A DNA stretch of 64,000 bases from Pseudomonas sp. MWU16-30317 (GTDB lineage Bacteria > Pseudomonadota > Gammaproteobacteria > Pseudomonadales > Pseudomonadaceae). The translations under genes and the position numbers were made by a program. The notes beneath the pieces are model-generated. The model was not told the origin of the DNA. It did no database searches and saw only the letters and a program-made list of their open reading frames with translations. Of the stretch, positions 15,454-23,687 are shown piece after piece. Positions within the stretch are counted from its first letter, which is position 1, and every line of letters begins with the position of its first letter. Location of the stretch: NCBI RefSeq assembly GCF_020515695.1, contig NZ_JAIWJA010000008.1:124001-188000 (forward strand), given 5' to 3'.

Positions 15454-16347
15454 ATGGATATTGCCGGGCGATCAGGCGAGATGACGATTTTTGCGCTAGT
15501 GGCCCAAGAGGGCAGCTTGTCGGGTGCCGCCCGAGCCCTAGGCCTGACGCCTTCTGCGATCAGCCGGATCATCGCCCGTACCGAGCAGCGGATCGGCACG
15601 CGGTTGCTGATCCGTACCACCCGCGCCATCACCCTCACCGCCGAGGGCGAGGCGTACCTGCGCGGCGCGCGACGAATTCTGGCCGACATGGCCGAAGTCG
15701 AAGATGCGATCACCGATCAGGGTGTGCCACGGGGCAGGCTGCGGGTCAGCGCTTCAGTGGCTCATGGACGGCTGTCGATAGTGCCCTTGGTGGCCGCGTT
15801 CAGTGCCCGCTATCCGGCCATCGTGGTCGATCTGGCGCTGGGCGACGAGTTGGTCGACGTCCTCGGCGGGCAGGCGGATGTGGCGATCCGTTTTGGCTAT
15901 CTGGCCGACAGCCCGTTGACTGCGCGGCGAATCGGCGACACGGGCGAGGTCATCGTCGCTTCGCCCGACTACCTGGCGCGCCATGGGGTGCCGTTGCAGC
16001 CTGAGGATCTGCTGCAGCACAACTGTCTGCGCTTCAACTTCCGCCGGGCCGCCCCCGACTGGCCATTTCGCCGAGACGGCGAATATTTCTCACTGAAAGT
16101 GACCGGCACGGTGGAGGGCAACAGCGGTGACGCCTTGGCGCAGTTCGCTCGGTTGGGCACCGGCATCGCCCGGATTGGCGCCTTCAGCGTGGCGGATGAT
16201 TTGCGCCGCGGCGACCTGGTGCCGCTGCTCGAAGCCTTCAACCCCGGCGATCGGGAGCCGATCCATGCGGTGTTCGTCGGCGGTGCGGCGATGCCGGCGC
16301 GGGTGCGGGCGTTCGTCGATTTTCTGCTGGAGCACCACCGGGTGTGA
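15454..16347 (+). CDS. LysR-family regulator
   Basis: The protein has 297 residues from the ATG at 15454, preceded by a strong AGGAGG about seven bases upstream. Residues about 1-62 form the LysR winged helix (G-S-L-S-G-A-A-R-A-L-G-L-T-P-S-A-I-S-R). This is followed by the two-lobed substrate domain (V-A-I-R-F-G-Y-L, then a late G-I-A-R-I-G-A-F). It belongs to the branch that often controls a divergent exporter or oxidoreductase. It is divergent from the DHA1 exporter gene, its most probable target. The effector is unknown. Confidence 0.9.
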   Translation: MDIAGRSGEMTIFALVAQEGSLSGAARALGLTPSAISRIIARTEQRIGTRLLIRTTRAITLTAEGEAYLRGARRILADMAEVEDAITDQGVPRGRLRVSASVAHGRLSIVPLVAAFSARYPAIVVDLALGDELVDVLGGQADVAIRFGYLADSPLTARRIGDTGEVIVASPDYLARHGVPLQPEDLLQHNCLRFNFRRAAPDWPFRRDGEYFSLKVTGTVEGNSGDALAQFARLGTGIARIGAFSVADDLRRGDLVPLLEAFNPGDREPIHAVFVGGAAMPARVRAFVDFLLEHHRV

Positions 16348-16368
16348 CGCTCTGAACACCAACCGCGG

Positions 16369-18783
16369 TCATTGCGAGTGTCGAGTAGCGACTTTCTGAA
16401 GCAGTCTTGAAAGCGCATCGATGGAGTAGGGTTTCTGCAACAGGTCGAATTGCCCGGCAGTCGTCTGCGACAGGTCGGCAAACTCCTGGCTATAGCCGGT
16501 GGTGAGCACGACCGGCAACCACGGGTAGAGCTTTTCGATTGTTCCATACAAGGCGATTCCACTCATGCCCGGCATGGAGATGTCCGAAAACACCACGTGG
16601 AAATTCGCAGGGTTGGTCGCGAGCACGCCGAGTGCCTCCTCGGCATTCGAAACCCAAAGCACCTCATAACCGAAGTCTTTGAGGGTCTGTTCCGTGAACC
16701 GCCCGATTTCCTCGTGATCCTCCACCACCAGGACGCAAAGGCCATGGCCCAGCGCGCGAGCCGCTTCGTCGTCATGCTCCGCGACCTGCTCGTGACGTTG
16801 CGTTTCAGGGAGGTAGATACTGAAGCTCGACCCGCTCCCCAGCGTACTTTGGACCAAGACCTCACCGCCAGATTGCTTGGCAAAGCCGAAAACCTGCGAC
16901 AGCCCCAGCCCTGTGCCCTTGCCGATGCCTTTGGTGGTGTAGAAGGGTTCAAAAATTCGGCCCAGATCCTCTGGACTGATGCCGCTGCCGGAATCAGTGA
17001 TGGAGACGACCACGAAGTCACCCGTACGCTGAGCATGGGCGCGGACAGAGGGTATCGATGAGGTGCGGCTCACCTGTATCGCCAAATTGCCAACGCCGTT
17101 CATGGCATCACGTGCATTGACCACCAGGTTCACGATCGCGGTGTCGAACTGGCTCTCGTCGGCGTTGATGAAGCACGCATCCATGGGGGCATCGATGTCT
17201 ACCTGGATACGGGAGCCGGTCAAGGCATCGAGCATTTCGCCGACTCGGGCGACACTTTTGCCCACGTCGAACACTTCTGGCTTGAGCGATTGGCGGCGGG
17301 CGAATGCCAGCAACTGATTGGTGAGCTTGGCGGCGCGATCTACCGTGTCTGAAATCGCCGCTACATATTTGCTGCGCCGAGCGTCAGGCAAGGAAGAGGT
17401 CTTGAGCAGGTCAGCGCACGACTTGATGACAGTCAGCAGGTTGTTGAAGTCGTGGGCAACGCCGCCGGTGAGTTGGCCGATGGCTTCGAGTTTCTGCGAT
17501 TGGCGAAGGGCTTCCTCTGAAGCTCTGAGCGCCGCATTGGCTTCCTCTTCAGATTGCATGTCGCGCCCGACCGCATGAATGAATTCCTCATCCGGCACAG
17601 CGGTCCAGGAGATCAGCTTGTAGTGACCGTCGGTATGTCGGAAGCGATTCTTGAACGAAGGAACACTATGGCCCTTGCTCAGCTCGGCGATGGCGCGGGC
17701 CGTCTCTGCAATATCATCCGGGTGGACGAGCGACAGCAGCCCTTCGCCCAGAAGCTCTTCTTCGTTCAGCCCCAGCACTGGCCCCCAAGCGGGGTTCACT
17801 GCCGAGATGGTGCCGTCAAATCGCGCGACAAGCATGAGATCCGCCGACAGTCGCCAGATCCGATCTCGGTCTTTGGTGCGTTCGATCACGTCACGTTCGA
17901 GCGCCTCGTTGATCTCACGCAGTGCGTCCTCCGCGTCGCGCAGTTGGGTCATGTCGCGGGAGACGCTCAGCAGTTTTTCAGGCTTGCCGTCGCGGCCCAG
18001 AATAGGGCTGACCTGCACATGCCACCATTTGAGGTTGCCGGTCAGGGTGCGCGCACTCCCCATGAAGCTGGCGTGGCCGCCCGCCAAGGCCTGCTGAACC
18101 GCAGCCTTGGCCTCGTGATGGCCTTCGTCCTGCCAAAAGTCCGGCCACGGGCAGCCTTTGATCGCGTTGAAGTCACTGACTTCCATGATCCGCTGGCCAC
18201 CCTCGCTCATGAAGGTCAGTCGACCGTCCAGATCCAGCACCTTGATGCAGTCATTGATGCTGGCCAAGACGCGGTCGGTGAACGCCTCGTTATCATCCAG
18301 GCGCTTGAGGGTCAGGATTTCCTGCGTGGTTTCTTTGACCTGGCAGACAATGCCATCCACGTGGCCACTCTCGCCGTGTATCGGTGAGAGGGAGAATGTC
18401 CAGAAGGTGGGGGTCATCACGCCTTCGCGAAGCAGGCGTACGGGATGGCGTTCGACGCGACTGCCTTCGCCCTGAAGGGCTTTTTCGACCCAGCCGGAAA
18501 GCTCGCTCCAGACCGTCCCCCAGACCGAGGACATCGGCTGCCCCAGACCTGTATCAGCGATGGCCGCAAACAAGGCGCGATAGGCGTCGTTACAGAAAAA
18601 CAGCTGATCAGCGCCCCACACCAGGTACATCGGCTCTGGCGAATTGAGAAGCAAGCCAAGTGTCGTCTTGAGCGTCAACGGCCACGCTGCGCGCGGGCCT
18701 AGAGAGGTCTCGGACCAATCGGCGTGACGGATCTTGTGACCCATCACGCCGCCGCCCACGGGCAGATCTACGCTTGTACTCAT
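16369..18783 (-). CDS. Hybrid sensor histidine kinase with PAS domains and receiver
   Basis: This 804-residue protein has no obvious transmembrane helices, so it is probably cytosolic. In order: an N-terminal PAS-like region (about 30-150), PAS 2 (about 170-280), a short coiled coil, and PAS 3 (about 305-410). HisKA follows with phospho-acceptor His444 in G-G-V-A-H-D-F-N-N-L-L, then HATPase_c (N-box N-A-R-D-A 556-560, D-S-G-S-G 597-601, G-T-G-L-G-L 623-628). A C-terminal receiver has Asp734 in F-S-D-I-S-M-P-G-M. This is the HWE-less, Pseudomonas and rhizobial type hybrid with several PAS sensors. No response regulator with a DNA-binding output is adjacent, so the output partner lies elsewhere. 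It stands alone between convergent and divergent genes. Confidence 0.92.
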   Translation of the reverse strand: MSTSVDLPVGGGVMGHKIRHADWSETSLGPRAAWPLTLKTTLGLLLNSPEPMYLVWGADQLFFCNDAYRALFAAIADTGLGQPMSSVWGTVWSELSGWVEKALQGEGSRVERHPVRLLREGVMTPTFWTFSLSPIHGESGHVDGIVCQVKETTQEILTLKRLDDNEAFTDRVLASINDCIKVLDLDGRLTFMSEGGQRIMEVSDFNAIKGCPWPDFWQDEGHHEAKAAVQQALAGGHASFMGSARTLTGNLKWWHVQVSPILGRDGKPEKLLSVSRDMTQLRDAEDALREINEALERDVIERTKDRDRIWRLSADLMLVARFDGTISAVNPAWGPVLGLNEEELLGEGLLSLVHPDDIAETARAIAELSKGHSVPSFKNRFRHTDGHYKLISWTAVPDEEFIHAVGRDMQSEEEANAALRASEEALRQSQKLEAIGQLTGGVAHDFNNLLTVIKSCADLLKTSSLPDARRSKYVAAISDTVDRAAKLTNQLLAFARRQSLKPEVFDVGKSVARVGEMLDALTGSRIQVDIDAPMDACFINADESQFDTAIVNLVVNARDAMNGVGNLAIQVSRTSSIPSVRAHAQRTGDFVVVSITDSGSGISPEDLGRIFEPFYTTKGIGKGTGLGLSQVFGFAKQSGGEVLVQSTLGSGSSFSIYLPETQRHEQVAEHDDEAARALGHGLCVLVVEDHEEIGRFTEQTLKDFGYEVLWVSNAEEALGVLATNPANFHVVFSDISMPGMSGIALYGTIEKLYPWLPVVLTTGYSQEFADLSQTTAGQFDLLQKPYSIDALSRLLQKVATRHSQ

Positions 18784-18959
18784 GACAGAACCATCGCCAG
18801 CATCCGACCTATCGCGAAAAAACAGGCCGCATCATCTCAGGTAGGGAGGGACATCTCTACGGAAACGATTCATGGCGATCAGCCATTGGTCAGATAGAGA
18901 GCCCCGCTCGCGCCTTGCCGAGCAGGGATATCACCGGTGGGCCGGGTGAACGTGCTGGG

Positions 18960-20123
18960 TCAGCTCGCCAGTTGTACCGCTTCGCTCGACGCTGAACGTT
19001 TGGACATCAGCACCAGCGCCAAGGCCAGCAACGCCATGACGCCACCGACCGGCGCGATCGCGGTGTAGCCCAGGCCCAGGCTGAGGGCCGCACCGCCTGC
19101 CGCCGCGCCCAGGGCATTGCCCAGGTTGAACGCGCCGATATTGACCGACGAGGCCAGTGCCGGTGCGTCGTGGGCTTCTTGCATGACCCGCGTCTGCACC
19201 GGCGCCGACACGCCGAAAGTGGCAGCGCCCCACAGCAACAGAGCGATGGTCGCGCCTGGGCCGGTGGTGGCGACCAGCGGAAAGATAAAGCTGATCACGG
19301 CCAGCAGGCTGAGGAAACCAATCAGCGTGCCCTTGAGCGAGCGGTCCGCCAGCTTGCCGCTGATGGCGTTGCCCAGGGTGAAGCCGACGCCGATGGTCAC
19401 CAGCATCGCGGTGACGAAGGCGGGGGTGGCGTGGGTGATGTTTTGCAGCACCGCGGCGACGTAGGTGTACAGGGTGAACATCGAGCCTGCGGCGAATGCC
19501 GTGGTCATCAAGGCGTTGAGCACCGCTGGCTTGACCAGCACGCGCAGCTCGTTGCCCACGTGCGGGCGCGGATGGGACTCGCCACGGGGCAGGGTCAGGA
19601 ACAGCGAAAGCCCGGCGATCAGGCCCAGCACCGAAATCGCCACGAACGCCATCCGCCAACCGATGGCATGGCCCAGCCAGGTGGCCGCTGGTACGCCGCC
19701 GATATTGGCCACAGTGAGCCCCATGAACATGATCGACACGGCGGAGGCGCGTTTTTCCTTCGGTACCAGGCTCGCGGCGACGATGGCGCCGAGGCCGAAG
19801 AAGGCGCCGTGGGACAGGCTGGTGACCACCCGGGCGGCCAGCAGGGTGTAATAGCCCGGCGCGATGGCCGACAGCAAGTTGCCCACGGTAAACAACACCA
19901 TCAGCCCCACCAGTGCCGAGCGTCGGCGTGCGGAACTGAGCAGCAGGGTAATCAAAGGTGCGCCAATCATGACACCGAGCGCGTAAGCGCTGATCAGCAT
20001 GCCGGTGGCCGGAATGGACGCGTCCACGCCTTGGGCGATCGAGGGCAGCAGGCCCATCGGCGCGAACTCGGTGACGCCGATGGCGAAGGCTCCCGCCGAC
20101 AGGGAGAGCAGTTGTGATTTCAT
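18960..20123 (-). CDS. MFS exporter, DHA1 family (AraJ-like), TetR-controlled
   Basis: The product is 387 residues from the ATG at 20123; an upstream in-frame start at 20186 would cross the operators and is rejected. It has 12 membrane segments with the same family blocks as the exporter at 14179-15360 (G-A-F-A-I-G-V-T-E-F-A-P-M-G-L-L-P; S-L-S-H-G-A-F-F-G-L-G-A-I-V-A; V-N-I-G-A-F-N-L-G-N-A-L-G-A). The two are clearly paralogous. Two copies of a palindromic motif sit just upstream of its start and a third precedes the TetR gene immediately upstream on the same strand. This is the usual arrangement for repressor-controlled drug or metabolite efflux. Confidence 0.88.
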   Translation of the reverse strand: MKSQLLSLSAGAFAIGVTEFAPMGLLPSIAQGVDASIPATGMLISAYALGVMIGAPLITLLLSSARRRSALVGLMVLFTVGNLLSAIAPGYYTLLAARVVTSLSHGAFFGLGAIVAASLVPKEKRASAVSIMFMGLTVANIGGVPAATWLGHAIGWRMAFVAISVLGLIAGLSLFLTLPRGESHPRPHVGNELRVLVKPAVLNALMTTAFAAGSMFTLYTYVAAVLQNITHATPAFVTAMLVTIGVGFTLGNAISGKLADRSLKGTLIGFLSLLAVISFIFPLVATTGPGATIALLLWGAATFGVSAPVQTRVMQEAHDAPALASSVNIGAFNLGNALGAAAGGAALSLGLGYTAIAPVGGVMALLALALVLMSKRSASSEAVQLAS

Positions 20124-20132
20124 CCTAAAACC

Positions 20133-20173
20133 TATTGACGAGTAAGTTATTGCTGTCAGGGTACTCGTCAGTA
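20133..20173. promoter_or_regulatory. Paired TetR-type operators before the MFS exporter
   Basis: TATTGACGAGTA (20133-20144) and TACTCGTCAGTA (20162-20173) are inverted relative to each other. Their shared 9-bp arms TGACGAGTA/TACTCGTCA are separated by 17 bp. The centres are 29 bp apart. A related 12-mer, TACTGGCGAGTA, is present at 20876-20887 before the TetR gene. The shared consensus TACTsGyCrGTA suggests one repressor for both genes. Confidence 0.7.
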
Positions 20174-20223
20174 ACCCAGTTTTCAAATGGCTTTTAACTC
20201 AGATTTCAAGCGTCGCAAACCGC

Positions 20224-20823
20224 TCAAGCACGCAGCCACAGGCCATCGCAGAGCAGCAGGGCGCAGCCTCGGGCGACGGCTGCACGCTCTTGTGGCGTCA
20301 TCGGATCCCTGGCCATCTGGTCGATCATGCCGACGAAACACTTGCCGATCTGGGTGGAGGAGATGTCCGCGCGAAACAGCCCGATGGCTTGCTCCTTGGC
20401 GATATTGCGGGCGATCCAGGACGCCAGCCCGGCTTTGGTCGCGGTGCAGCCCGGCGGTTGGAAGAAGCCGATCTGAGTCAGGTCGGCGTCCTCGGCGAGG
20501 AAATCCAGAAACTTCAGAAAGCTGGCACCGACGCTTTCCAGCAGGTCCTGCTGGCTCATGGAGGTTTCGATCAGCAGCGTTTTGGTCAGGGCTTCGAGGC
20601 GCCGGCGAAACTCGCCCACCAGTTGTTCGTAGGCTGCTTCCTTGCTCTCGAAGTAGTTGTAGAAGGTCGGCTGGCTGAGCCCGCTGGCGAGCACGATGTC
20701 GCTGACCTTGGTGTTGTGAAACCCCCGCAGGGCAAACTCCGACGCGGCGATGGCGCGCAGGCGCAGGTGGGTCTTTTCACCCTTGGTCAGCGGTTGGATG
20801 GATTCTTGTTGTTGTTTTTGCAT
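20224..20823 (-). CDS. TetR-family repressor, probable regulator of the adjacent MFS exporter
   Basis: This 199-residue protein has the N-terminal TetR helix-turn-helix (R-A-I-A-A-S-E-F-A-L-R-G-F then S-G-L-S-Q-P-T-F-Y-N-Y-F-E-S-K-E near residues 48-63) and a helical ligand domain. The frame starts at the ATG at 20823. It lies about 100 bp upstream of the MFS gene on the same strand. A 12-bp near-palindrome precedes it at 20876-20887, matching the paired sites before the exporter. Autoregulation plus exporter repression is inferred from these shared sites. The ligand is unknown. Confidence 0.88.
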   Translation of the reverse strand: MQKQQQESIQPLTKGEKTHLRLRAIAASEFALRGFHNTKVSDIVLASGLSQPTFYNYFESKEAAYEQLVGEFRRRLEALTKTLLIETSMSQQDLLESVGASFLKFLDFLAEDADLTQIGFFQPPGCTATKAGLASWIARNIAKEQAIGLFRADISSTQIGKCFVGMIDQMARDPMTPQERAAVARGCALLLCDGLWLRA

Positions 20824-20875
20824 GGGGTTACCTGAGCCTTGTTGCCGTTGCTGTCGATACGGGAAATACGAAAAG

Positions 20876-20887
20876 TACTGGCGAGTA
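20876..20887. promoter_or_regulatory. Operator before the TetR gene (TACTGGCGAGTA)
   Basis: This near-palindromic 12-mer is read as TACTCGCCAGTA on the other strand. It differs from the exporter operator TACTCGTCAGTA at one base. It lies 53 bp upstream of the TetR start codon, suiting autorepression. Confidence 0.65.
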
Positions 20888-20929
20888 ATGTTGCCTGCTC
20901 AGGCAGTGGGTGGCAAATGTCGGGGGCGA

Positions 20930-21826
20930 TCAGCGGGTTCTGGGCGCAGTCATTTCGCCGAGGATTCTTCCGGCATCCTTTGACGGCGGCAGCCCGAATA
21001 CCCTCGCGTAATCGCGGCTGAATTGGGTAGCGCTTTCATAGCCCACCTCGAACGCCGCCGCCGTGACGCTCTTGGCGCTGGCCACCATCAGTGTCCGCGC
21101 CTGGAGCAAGCGCACGCGCTTCTGATACTGCAGCGGGCTCAGCGTGGTCACCGCCTTGAAGTGACGATGAAATGCCGAGACGCTCATCGCCGCCCGCTGC
21201 GCCAGCGCCTCGACGCGCAAGGTTTCGGCAAAGTCGCGGCGGATCCACTGAATGGCCAGGTTGACCCGCGCCATGGCGGTATCCGGCGCGGCGATTTCGC
21301 GCAGCATCCAGCCATGCGGGCCTTGCAGCACGCGATAGAGGATCTCGCGCTCGTACACCGGCGCGAGGGCGGTGATGGCTTGGGGATCGTTCATCAAGCG
21401 CAGCATGCGCACCCAGGCATCCATCAACTCGGGTGTGACCGCGGCGACCGAAAAGCCGGGGTCGTTGTCGTACCGCCCGGCAGGTTTGGGCAGCTCGGCC
21501 AGCAAGGTGGTCAGCACGGTGGGATCGAGCGTCAGGCTGACGGCCAGATACGGCTCGCCGGTCGCCGCCGGGTGCACGGTGCCCACCGCTGGCAGCTCGA
21601 TGGACATGACGAAATAGGTCGCCGGATCGTACCGCAGCGTGCGATCGCCCACGGTCATGGTTTTGCTGCCCTGCAGGATCAGGTTGATCATCGGCTCGTA
21701 GACTGCCGCCAGCAGGTGCGCGGGAATCTTGCCCTGGACCATGGCGACGCGCGGGATCCCCGTCTCGGTGCGGCGGTTTTCGGCCTTGGCGGCCAGGGTG
21801 CGCAGTTCGTTCAGTTGATCGTTCAT
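20930..21826 (-). CDS. AraC-family regulator with AraC_N domain
   Basis: The protein has 298 residues from the ATG at 21826, with AGGA eight bases upstream; an ATG nine bases earlier is possible. Residues about 15-170 form the AraC_N sensor domain (I-P-R-V-A-M-V-Q-G, then L-Y-E-P-M-I-N-L-I-L-Q-G-S-K). Residues about 195-290 hold the two helix-turn-helices (A-M-S-V-S-A-F-H-R-H-F-K-A-V-T; F-E-V-G-Y-E-S-A-T-Q-F-S-R-D-Y). It is divergent from an SDR gene. The SDR promoter and a second promoter 3.3 kb away share a 21-bp-spaced direct repeat, typical of AraC-type operators. It is therefore the best candidate activator of both targets. Confidence 0.92.
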   Translation of the reverse strand: MNDQLNELRTLAAKAENRRTETGIPRVAMVQGKIPAHLLAAVYEPMINLILQGSKTMTVGDRTLRYDPATYFVMSIELPAVGTVHPAATGEPYLAVSLTLDPTVLTTLLAELPKPAGRYDNDPGFSVAAVTPELMDAWVRMLRLMNDPQAITALAPVYEREILYRVLQGPHGWMLREIAAPDTAMARVNLAIQWIRRDFAETLRVEALAQRAAMSVSAFHRHFKAVTTLSPLQYQKRVRLLQARTLMVASAKSVTAAAFEVGYESATQFSRDYARVFGLPPSKDAGRILGEMTAPRTR

Positions 21827-21859
21827 GGCAAGCATCCTGGGGGCGCCATCAGGTGCAAT

Positions 21860-21932
21860 GCAAGCGAAAAGCAGAAACGGGCAGATTTGTAGCAGTAATG
21901 GCTGCGCCCCTGGTGGTGCGGATGACTACTGT
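21860..21932 (+). promoter_or_regulatory. AraC-type direct-repeat promoter, copy A (SDR gene)
   Basis: Half-sites GCAGAAACGG (21871-21880) and GCAGTAATGG (21892-21901) are 21 bp apart, two DNA turns on the same face. After 25 bp comes the -10 box TACTGT (21927-21932). The -35 position (21904-21909, GCGCCC) is non-consensus and abuts the second half-site, as in activator-dependent promoters. A 25-bp block starting at 21860 is identical to one at 25169-25193. Confidence 0.72.
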
Positions 21933-21965
21933 GGACGCTCATTCGATCGACAGTGGAGTCTGGTT

Positions 21966-22709
21966 ATGGGCGTTATCGTTATTACCGGCGGCAGCCGAGG
22001 CATCGGCGCAAGCGCAGCGGAGCATATTGCCCGGCGCGGCATGAGCGTCATCCTGACTTACAAGGCTCAGCCAGACGCCGCCGCCACCGTGGTAGAGCGT
22101 ATCGAGCAAGCGGGCGGCAGGGCGGTGGCGCTCAAACTCGATGTCGCCGACGTCGGCAGCTTTGCCTCCTTTCGCGAATCGGTGGTATCGACCCTGCAGC
22201 AAACCTGGGGCGTCAGCCATCTCGCCGGGCTGGTCAACAATGCGGGCTACGGATTGTTCGAGCCCTTGGCGTCGGTCAGCGAGGCGCAGTTCGACGGGCT
22301 GTTCGGGGTGCACCTCAAGGGGCCGTTCTTCCTCACTCAAACACTGCTGCCACTGCTGAGTGAAAACGCCAGTATCGTCAACCTGACCAGCGCCACTACC
22401 CGAGTGGCCACCGCCGGAGTGGCGCCTTACGCGGCATTCAAGGGCGGCCTGGAAGTGCTCACACGCTACATGGCCAAGGAGTTTGGTGAGCGGCGTATTC
22501 GCGCCAATGCGGTGTCTCCGGGCGCGATTCGGACCGAGTTGGGCGGGGGCCTCAACGACGAGTTCGAGGCAATGCTGGCGGGGCAGACCGCGCTGGGCCG
22601 AGTCGGTGAGCCAGAGGACGTGGCGCGGGTCATCGCCATGCTGCTGTCGCAAGAGGGCGCCTGGATCAATGGGCAGAGCATCGAAGTGGCGGGCGGCTAC
22701 CTCGTTTGA
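21966..22709 (+). CDS. Short-chain dehydrogenase/reductase (3-oxoacyl-ACP reductase-like)
   Basis: This 247-residue classical SDR has the cofactor motif G-G-S-R-G-I-G (about 8-14), the structural N-N-A-G and the catalytic Tyr/Lys in P-Y-A-A-F-K, with the Ser in N-L-T-S-A-T. It ends with the typical A-G-G-Y-L-V. The start is the ATG at 21966; an in-frame extension to 21825 would overlap the promoter and is rejected. It reduces or oxidises a ketone or alcohol with NAD(P)H, substrate unknown. It faces an AraC regulator and carries a promoter with a 21-bp direct repeat shared with the reductase gene at 25279, suggesting a joint pathway. Confidence 0.9.
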   Translation: MGVIVITGGSRGIGASAAEHIARRGMSVILTYKAQPDAAATVVERIEQAGGRAVALKLDVADVGSFASFRESVVSTLQQTWGVSHLAGLVNNAGYGLFEPLASVSEAQFDGLFGVHLKGPFFLTQTLLPLLSENASIVNLTSATTRVATAGVAPYAAFKGGLEVLTRYMAKEFGERRIRANAVSPGAIRTELGGGLNDEFEAMLAGQTALGRVGEPEDVARVIAMLLSQEGAWINGQSIEVAGGYLV

Positions 22710-22759
22710 GCGGGGGGTGATGCTGCATCATGTTCTTGCGGTGAGCGATATCACCCGCT

Positions 22760-23089
22760 TTACGCGTTGATCGACACCGCCGTATCAGGGGCCATTGTCT
22801 GCAGCAAATACTGAGTAAATGCCTCGACTACGGGCTGCACGGTGGCGGGTAATCGCAGGCAGATGGCAAAGGTCGGGAGCGCAGGAAGCCCCGCCAGGGC
22901 CGAGAGCACTTCCAGGTCATCGGGCACGGTGGACGCCAGCCAGGCGGTGACCGCGAGGCCAACCCGAACGGTCGAGGCGGTTGCGTCGAAACTGCCATTC
23001 TCGAACACCGTTCGCCACGCAATCCCTTCTTTCGCTAAAGCCCCCAGCACCAATGGGCGAAAAGCGCAGCGCTCATCTTCACCCGGAGG
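22760..23089 (-). pseudogene. C-terminal remnant of a LysR-family regulator
   Basis: The minus strand encodes about 110 residues matching the end of a LysR effector domain. From L-P-P-G-E-D-E-like start it runs through P-L-V-L-G-A-L, G-I-A-W-R-T-V-F-E, a G-L-A-V-T-A-W strand and a late L-P-A-L-P-T-F. The DNA-binding domain and first lobe are missing. Upstream of residue P-P-G the sequence becomes the start of an opposing LysE fragment, so the join is a deletion scar. An in-frame start at 23161 does not restore a LysR N-terminus. Confidence 0.75.
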
Positions 23090-23108
23090 CGCAACCTCTC
23101 TGGCCACG

Positions 23109-23508
23109 GCGTCGGGCGCGAGATTTGGCTTGGGTCGATCCTTGCCGTTGATCTTCGGCATCGCCGTGAGCCTGGCGTATCGCGCGAAGCGGCGCGCCGG
23201 CTTCGGGCGCGCAATTGGGCCAGCCGCTAGGGCTGTTCAGGGCCATACCGCTGCTGCTGTTGAATCCCAAAAGCTGGGCCATGGCGGTCAGCGCTGCCGC
23301 AGCCTTCGCCCCTTTGGCCGGTAGCCCAGGTGCGCTGGCGGTGCTGCTGGGGTTGTCGTTCGGCATCGCCGCCTCGGTATCGTTGACCCTGTGGTGTGCG
23401 CTGGGCGTTTTGCTTGCGCGCATGCTCCGCACTCCGCGCCATTGGCGCTGGTTCAACCTGTCCATGGCGGCGCTGCTGGTGTTGTCCATCATTCCAACCT
23501 GGCGGTGA
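23109..23508 (+). pseudogene. Internally deleted LysE-family exporter remnant
   Basis: Two LysE pieces survive in different frames. At 23109-23177 the segment S-G-A-R-F-G-L-G-R-S-L-P-L-I-F-G-I matches the LysE TM1-TM2 region (usually S-G-x-N-F-G-L-R-R-S-L-P). At about 23236-23508 the C-terminal half follows, starting near L-L-N-P-K-S-W-A-M-A-V-S and ending in two membrane helices. About 70-80 residues of the middle are missing and the frame is broken. With the truncated lysR gene on the other strand, this is the relic of a divergent lysR/lysE amino-acid efflux pair. Confidence 0.72.
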
Positions 23509-23687
23509 TTGCGGGCGAATGGCGTTGGCGACATCGGGTGTCTGTCGAGTTGTCGCGGTATTTGGGCGATTGTCGTCGAGCTATATCTGCTAAATGGATA
23601 AGCGATACAAATACTACCCGTTTTACCTATTAATCGCCCGTGCCTATGCTGCGACCACCGAACCATCGGACCGATCCAGGAGGCACT

